From Candidatus Woesearchaeota archaeon (GTDB lineage Archaea > Nanobdellota > Nanobdellia > Woesearchaeales > WJKL01), in the NCBI GenBank assembly GCA_019322815.1, contig JAHWIB010000002.1, positions 1 through 45,978 on the forward strand: a stretch of 45,978 nt of DNA, given 5' to 3'. A program made the position numbers and the translations under genes. This document shows positions 41,801 to 45,978 of the stretch, piece after piece. A model generated the notes under the pieces. It ran no database searches. It saw only the letters and a program-made list of their open reading frames with translations, and had not been told where the DNA came from. Positions within the stretch are counted from its first letter, which is position 1. Each line of letters begins with the position of its first letter.

Positions 41801-44318
41801 CAGATATTTTGAAGGCCGTGACTTGCCAGCTTGTTTTGGACAGAATTATTTCTTTGAAACTCCTGCAAAAGGCAAGCCAGGAAAAGTTCCGACACTCGAT
41901 CCATTCAGGCAGCACTTAAGCACATTTCAGTGCCTTTGCTTGACAGGAATAAGGCAGAGGCTGATCATGTTAAAGAATATTTTAACAGGAATGAGGAACT
42001 GTTTAATCCAGATAAGAGAAACAGGAGATGCAGATGTAGGTGTCTGCAAAGAAATGTTCACTCAATATGTATGTGATGTTGTTTATCAGGTTTATTTATG
42101 GTTTAAAAGAGGATGTATTCCAAACCCATTTGGAGATGATATAACACTTGGAGGAAGATCAACAGGAGTAGGCGGAACAAATGTCAGTGCTCCAAGCGTA
42201 TTTTCAATAGTTGGAGGAGAGATGTTTGGAACAGTCAGAGATATGGGAAGCAGCATTGGAGCAGAGTATGGAAGCTCGCAATTTTCAAATTACTTAAGCA
42301 TGGGAGAAAGAGAGCTCTCAAGAAAGATTTGTTTAGCAGCATTTGGATTTGATGTAGGCTGGGATTTTGATACTCTTTTAGACATGACTTATAATACCCA
42401 ATTTGCATCATCTGTATTAGCCTTAGGATTAAGAAGAGATTTTTTAACTTATAATCCTGACAATGAACTTGCAACCTATGCATACAGGGGCTCGTGGACA
42501 ATATATCCTGGATGCGAGATTATAAGCTATAAAGTTGATTTAACTTGCGTCAACCAGCAGGAAAAAAGCAAGTATCGAGGGATTGATTGCACTACAGTTG
42601 CTGATCCGGAAAACCCAACAGGATGCGACTGCCTAATGCAGTCATCGCCGTATGCAGCCAGGTCAAAATTATTCTATACAGGAGGCCCATTATCAGCTAC
42701 TGCAATGGAAGATAAAGATCATCATACTAATGTTGAAAGCCAATTTAGATATGATCATCTAAGGATACAGCTTTTCCTGCATCCAGAAGCTGATAAGAGT
42801 AAATGCCTGCCAACAGGTTATGATGAAGGAATATTTTATTTCCCAATAACAGACAGGACAGCAAGAGATCTTCTTGACTGCACCCTTGACCTTGAAAGAG
42901 GACAGTTCAGATGCAGCCGCGGCTTGGAATGGGAGCAAAAAGGAGAAGCTCGTTTTGATTATTTCACAAAAGATGAATGCAAGGCCGGCGAATCATGCAA
43001 TTTATTATGCAATAATCCTTATGAAAGTTCTGCATGGATTGACTGTAAAAATGTAACTTACACAGCAGGCAAGAATATCCAGATAAAACCAAAGATAAGA
43101 GGAAAAGGAAGCCAATGCTTGAAAGCAACATTGACAGCAGAAAACGGAGAAAAGGTCTACGATGAAATGCATTCTATTGGCCAAAGCGGGTTTGAGCAGG
43201 AATATACAGAATCAAATCCAATATCTCTGACTACTGTAAGGCCGGATCAATTTGCAGGAGGAGGAGTTTCTATAGATTCAACAACAAAAGAAAACTGTAC
43301 AATAGGAGATATTTCAAATGTATCAAGCAGGATGCCTGGCCAAACATTAAATCTAGAATGGGAAAAAACAGTAGAAGCAGGCATCACTAAGTTTAAGCCC
43401 AAAACCATTCCAACTGGCTTGAAGATTTATGACCAGTCTGGAACTGAAGTTGGATTTATAGGCTCTAAAGCAGCAAGTGAAATAGAAAAATTAAGTTTTG
43501 GATTTGCAGGATTTAGGTTTAAATTTACTAAGATCGAGCCAGGCAGATGTATAATAAAGACAAAAGCAGGAACAGGCAGTGAAAATCAGATATGGCAGCT
43601 TAGTCTTGAATTATATCATCCAGATGCTCAAGGCAGCTGCGCAATGACAGCAGGCAGAGTATTAGACAGGATATTTATTGTAGGACAAGAAACATCTATT
43701 GACAGGTCATTGGATGTTAGGAAGAGCTACAGCCCTCCTGCTGCTGGCACAGTTGGAACAGGCAAAGCTGCTGATGTGATAGGACTTAGCGGTTCAGAAC
43801 TAGAAAACTTTTTGAAGGAAAAATTAGAGAAAAATGAGATGTTATCTTCCTGCAACAATAATAAATTAGATGAAGGAGAGTCATGCGACATTATAGATGG
43901 AAGAATAGTGTTAGCAGGAAGTCCAGTCCTTTCTCTTGATGAAGACTTTTTAAAAATAAATAATACAATTCAGATAAGTACAGGATCTTGCTTACATTTA
44001 GCAACAGATGATTGTTATGAAAATAATGCTAATTTTGATATTTCTAGTATAAAATGTTTTGGCTGTTATGCCTGGAGCCCTTTGTTAACATGCATAGATG
44101 ATGATAGTCTTGGAGATGACGGACAATCAAAATGGTATCCTGCCAGATTATATTATAGTTATAGTGAAAAGAAATTTGATAGAATATACTGGTATAAAAA
44201 AGAATCATATGTTGGAAGTGATTCAAGTTGCCCAAATGAGTGCATTAATAGAGATGATAATAATCTAAAAGATATAACTAGAAAGCCATTTGCAGCTAAT
44301 AATAATTTTTGCAGTTAA
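38841..44318 (+). CDS. B2: very large secreted FN3/Ig-like and Cys-rich protein
   Basis: A signal peptide (KLNKIIALILIELILILPVY) precedes an FN3-like domain (~28-115, SAFVTWQTDEESATEISYGK), Ig-like domains (~125-300) and a beta-rich region. A hydrophobic helix lies near 640-665 (IAIGCLSSLLIKFVTQIIRK). The central Cys-rich helical part (QCLCLTGIRQRLIMLKNILT; VCKEMFTQYVCDVVYQVYLW) resembles B1. Further Cys-rich segments follow, and NNKLDEGESCD near 1670 resembles a short Cys motif of other surface proteins. At 1825 residues it is the largest protein in the window. It follows A2 by one base, so it belongs to the same operon, and D2 follows it. Confidence 0.8.
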   Translation: MLYKKLNKIIALILIELILILPVYTAALTISNIQVDASDKSAFVTWQTDEESATEISYGKDTANLNNTISDVNLVKDHSVLLRNLEKSTAYFFELTAQTPTETLVDDKSGEYYKFLTLAEDTVEPFIDVELPEAVDSNELDIVGKTEIESKIELFVNGQARRVVDFSKNTLGELKFYGVDLLPNEQNIIFLKVTDLAGNTAQKQFTVYSDLVAPVITFTPELPDVIDASSINIIGTLSEISLFNVTLNDASIYSAETASFSFNTQLTEGENRFVIKAKDKSGRETIIEKTVISDTLPPTLINVTPVSGSFYYEGRGIIDLQFATEPNAEVRVYRDGRGILAKYDETRTADANGNVRFNDVELEGVHFGPFSVSAEWPPMREVQATTQRVVTSQTTQQGTEAQQRTVKLIIAVRDIADHVTIHTMSYTIGTCWSGELDFHISNMIEYNTPTLLSPERLEEGSELISFVLNVSYEGGAKDPSDWQITDVRFDKACRGGRLGEPEFFLEEDIRYDVSCSILPSSPTTKDRNTAGTLWYVRYDLGSTAEFTNFTEVDWEEIGRRELIFPLKLTVRYKEREVNPTTGRKEWSGTKTQTKCMQVAYFVDIPIDPRDVLPDAILEDLPDAMNNTINSINDILNTTEEITEYIAIGCLSSLLIKFVTQIIRKITCRLNTRSAKIAKSVGKEATCPTTDDGRMSLPLNNASRKGVTVPTKLYRPSGKAENPEYPYLETACSGCANAWKAEAGLYQLERWLCDRILCHKAPAKWTAFEKGVKDEQIKLAEKKSRTCGDEDKAGVLSLSKIENCARTYGPSGRNVLSIGFETRNLCYLYENTLYVEATTPLAADADGFYTLTKASKGGEGPGELKVIKEGSNYATARNKNCDDICKEVNRKAVGSCEAKKTCVEVKGKLDAGTLMGYSNDCWYRQDAIKDKEQCCCRTEKGVVPEPPVTTVNCKVGQTPGKDCQDWEYREQELNRKDKKKYGTYYPENRYFEGRDLPACFGQNYFFETPAKGKPGKVPTLDPFRQHLSTFQCLCLTGIRQRLIMLKNILTGMRNCLIQIRETGDADVGVCKEMFTQYVCDVVYQVYLWFKRGCIPNPFGDDITLGGRSTGVGGTNVSAPSVFSIVGGEMFGTVRDMGSSIGAEYGSSQFSNYLSMGERELSRKICLAAFGFDVGWDFDTLLDMTYNTQFASSVLALGLRRDFLTYNPDNELATYAYRGSWTIYPGCEIISYKVDLTCVNQQEKSKYRGIDCTTVADPENPTGCDCLMQSSPYAARSKLFYTGGPLSATAMEDKDHHTNVESQFRYDHLRIQLFLHPEADKSKCLPTGYDEGIFYFPITDRTARDLLDCTLDLERGQFRCSRGLEWEQKGEARFDYFTKDECKAGESCNLLCNNPYESSAWIDCKNVTYTAGKNIQIKPKIRGKGSQCLKATLTAENGEKVYDEMHSIGQSGFEQEYTESNPISLTTVRPDQFAGGGVSIDSTTKENCTIGDISNVSSRMPGQTLNLEWEKTVEAGITKFKPKTIPTGLKIYDQSGTEVGFIGSKAASEIEKLSFGFAGFRFKFTKIEPGRCIIKTKAGTGSENQIWQLSLELYHPDAQGSCAMTAGRVLDRIFIVGQETSIDRSLDVRKSYSPPAAGTVGTGKAADVIGLSGSELENFLKEKLEKNEMLSSCNNNKLDEGESCDIIDGRIVLAGSPVLSLDEDFLKINNTIQISTGSCLHLATDDCYENNANFDISSIKCFGCYAWSPLLTCIDDDSLGDDGQSKWYPARLYYSYSEKKFDRIYWYKKESYVGSDSSCPNECINRDDNNLKDITRKPFAANNNFCS

Positions 44319-44335
44319 AATAAATTTATGATAAG

Positions 44336-45115
44336 ATGAAACGAATAATATCCTCTTTGAAGCAATCCTTTAAAATAAAGAATAAAAAACTGTTATTCTT
44401 ATTGCTTTTTCTGATCCAAATAGGATTTATAGTTTTGATCTCTTATTTATTTGTTCATTATTATACAATTATTATGAACTTATTGAATTCAATCATACAA
44501 GGTATTGAGCAGTTAACTCCAGAATCACTTGCTGATATGCAGCAAAGCTTAAGGATGTATGCAAATCTAGAAAAAGTAACTAGCACATTCTCTTTGGCAA
44601 TATTAGTTATGTATCTTGTTTATGCAGTATTAAACGGGCTTAATTGGGATTTTACAAATATGCTTGTAAATAAAAAATTAAAATTTCCAAAATATGAAGC
44701 TCAGTTTGCAGTATTGGCATTTATTTTTCTTCTGCCTGCAATGATTATATTCAGAGCTATTCTTAACTCTTTAATTCAGCTGGATTTCTTATATCCTATG
44801 AAAATTATAGCAGGATTGATAATATTAGCAACATGGTATTTTATGATGATTGCATTTGCATTGATTAATAAATACAAATTAAATAAATTAAAGCAGCACC
44901 TAAAACAGACATTCATCATAGGCTGTAAAAAAGCAAAAATCCTGATTCCAACATATCTGATAATTATAGTTGTATTATCAGCATTCTTTACCTTGATTTA
45001 TCTTGTACAGGACATAGAATCTCTTTCTGTCTTGATTTTATCAATAGTCTTGTTCATGCTGTCAATTGTCTGGAGCAGAATTTATTTCCTGACAACGATG
45101 AAGAATTTATCTTAA
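44336..45115 (+). CDS. D2: six-helix membrane protein, paralogue of D1
   Basis: The 259-residue protein has a basic start (KRIISSLKQSFKIKNKKLLF) then about six membrane segments (LFLIQIGFIVLISYLFVHYY; FSLAILVMYLVYAVLNGLNW; FAVLAFIFLLPAMIIFRAIL; KIIAGLIILATWYFMMIAFA; LIIIVVLSAFFTLIYL; LILSIVLFMLSIVW). A polar loop with PESLADMQQSLRMYANLEKV matches the D1 loop. It starts 17 bases after the B2 stop and ends the operon. Its 3' end overlaps the convergent DUF1385 gene by nine bases. It likely works with A2 and B2 as D1 does with A1 and B1. Confidence 0.8.
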   Translation: MKRIISSLKQSFKIKNKKLLFLLLFLIQIGFIVLISYLFVHYYTIIMNLLNSIIQGIEQLTPESLADMQQSLRMYANLEKVTSTFSLAILVMYLVYAVLNGLNWDFTNMLVNKKLKFPKYEAQFAVLAFIFLLPAMIIFRAILNSLIQLDFLYPMKIIAGLIILATWYFMMIAFALINKYKLNKLKQHLKQTFIIGCKKAKILIPTYLIIIVVLSAFFTLIYLVQDIESLSVLILSIVLFMLSIVWSRIYFLTTMKNLS

Positions 45116-45937
45116 AACAGCTTTCAAAGAAGCAATTGCAATTTCTATCTGCTTGTTTGTAGGCTCTTTTGTGGTTATTCTCTGTATCCATAAGCCAGGT
45201 GCATTTAGGATTCTAAATATTAAATTATTTTTGAATCTTGAACTTATTTTCAGGATTTCATAAGAAACAGCTGCAATTACTGGTATCAGGACAATCCTTG
45301 CTCCTAATTTTACATACCAATGATCACTTATTACCAAAGAAAAAACCAATATTGAAATAACCAAGACTATAACTAAAAAACTGGTTCCGCATCTTGGGTT
45401 GATTGTTGTAAATTTCTTTGCATTCTTAATAGTTAATTCTTCGCCAGCTTCATAGCAGTTTACTGCTTTGTGCTCTGCTCCATGGTATCTGAACAGCTGC
45501 TTGACATCCTTCATAAAACTTATTCCAGCAAGATATATCAAAAATATTCCTATCCTTAAAACACCATCAATCAGATTAAACAAGATTCCTTTTGCAACAA
45601 TCAATCCAGTTAAATAAAAAGGAATTACAATAAAAAACAGTATAACAAATATAAATGATAACACTATTGTAAATATCAATTCTTTCATAGTTAATTTTTC
45701 TTTTTTCTCAAGCTGCTGATTAGCGCTCCAGTTCAGAGCCTTGATTCCTAAAATCAACGTATCCCATAATACAAAAAAGCCACGGAAAAGAGGAGCAGCA
45801 TATATTTTGCTTTTTCTTTTTAATCTTTTTTTCAATGTTTTTATCTTACCTTTTGGCAGTCTTACAGAAATAGCATACTTTGATTTACTTTTCATCATCA
45901 CTCCTTCTATAACAGCCTGGCCTCCAATGTGTTCCAT
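45107..45937 (-). CDS. YqhQ-like DUF1385 membrane protein
   Basis: The start GGQAVIEGVMM and the core HGAEHKAVNCYEAGE are the DUF1385/YqhQ signatures, together with TINPRCGTSFLVIVLVISIL. Several membrane helices are present at about 95-120, 125-155, 185-208 and 212-230. The length (276) matches the family, and the motifs are complete. The biochemical role is not established; bacterial homologues are widespread and often lie near translation genes. A minus-strand TATA box (TTTTATATAC, ~45954-45963) lies ~21 bp from the ATG. It is convergent with D2. Confidence 0.85.
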   Translation of the reverse strand: MEHIGGQAVIEGVMMKSKSKYAISVRLPKGKIKTLKKRLKRKSKIYAAPLFRGFFVLWDTLILGIKALNWSANQQLEKKEKLTMKELIFTIVLSFIFVILFFIVIPFYLTGLIVAKGILFNLIDGVLRIGIFLIYLAGISFMKDVKQLFRYHGAEHKAVNCYEAGEELTIKNAKKFTTINPRCGTSFLVIVLVISILVFSLVISDHWYVKLGARIVLIPVIAAVSYEILKISSRFKNNLIFRILNAPGLWIQRITTKEPTNKQIEIAIASLKAVLR

Positions 45938-45978
45938 ATTTTTTTTAGAAAAATTAGAGTATATAAAAGTTTTGGAAA

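Noticed and set aside
1..45978. tRNA, rRNA or replication origin
   Set aside because: No cloverleaf with a GGTTCRAATCC-type arm, no rRNA-like sequence and no origin-like repeat cluster with an Orc/Cdc6 gene was seen.

Overview
ORGANISM. The window is AT-rich and looks archaeal. Many genes have TATA boxes about 25 bp upstream of a start codon with no leader, others use GGTGA/GGAGG ribosome sites, and terminators are T-rich runs without hairpins. Archaeal families include an AbrB-PhoU regulator, the wyosine enzyme Taw3 and a four-knuckle zinc-ribbon protein. Large secreted proteins, several membrane-anchored proteins with a KKGQITIF-type N-terminus, a short bacterial-type MetRS and a YqhQ-like protein suggest a DPANN archaeon (Woesearchaeota/Pacearchaeota-like). 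That placement is inference; no rRNA is present.

LAYOUT. (1) 1-7.4 kb is a defence or toxin-antitoxin-like neighbourhood. It holds a wHTH-nucleotidyltransferase/HEPN/AbrB-PhoU operon with a phased operator array, an orphan four-gene operon with near-identical translation starts, a second HEPN/nucleotidyltransferase pair with four operator copies, a tandem Fis-type HTH regulator, and a third nucleotidyltransferase fused to a helical HEPN-like domain. (2) 7.4-14.1 kb holds Taw3, a predicted beta-barrel lipoprotein, a 1378-residue secreted protein alternating Cys-rich repeats with propeller blades, and a C-terminally anchored acidic surface protein. (3) 14.3-20 kb is housekeeping and signalling: two paralogous coiled-coil proteins, a flavin reductase-like protein, a degenerate HD protein, a methyltransferase and a DegT-like PLP enzyme sharing one palindromic TATA box, a Hanks-type kinase, an MBL hydrolase and a zinc-ribbon protein. 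(4) 20.1-25.3 kb has two large secreted proteins with nearly the same promoter, ribosome site and signal peptide but different passengers. (5) 25.3-28.6 kb has a PHP hydrolase, a possible PIN protein and MetRS.

(6) 28.6-45.1 kb is the most striking part: seven tightly packed co-directional genes in the order A1-B1-C1-D1-A2-B2-D2. A is a membrane-anchored ectodomain protein, B a giant secreted protein with FN3/Ig-like domains then a Cys-rich helical region, C a secreted protein with EF-hand-like loops, and D a six-helix membrane protein. Homology between A1 and A2, and weaker similarity between B1 and B2 and between D1 and D2, suggests a duplicated, uncharacterised cell-surface apparatus. A2 has an in-frame TGA inside its membrane anchor where A1 has glycine. 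A convergent YqhQ/DUF1385 gene closes the window.

No gene-free stretch exceeds 300 bases. I found no tRNA, rRNA, CRISPR array or insertion sequence.
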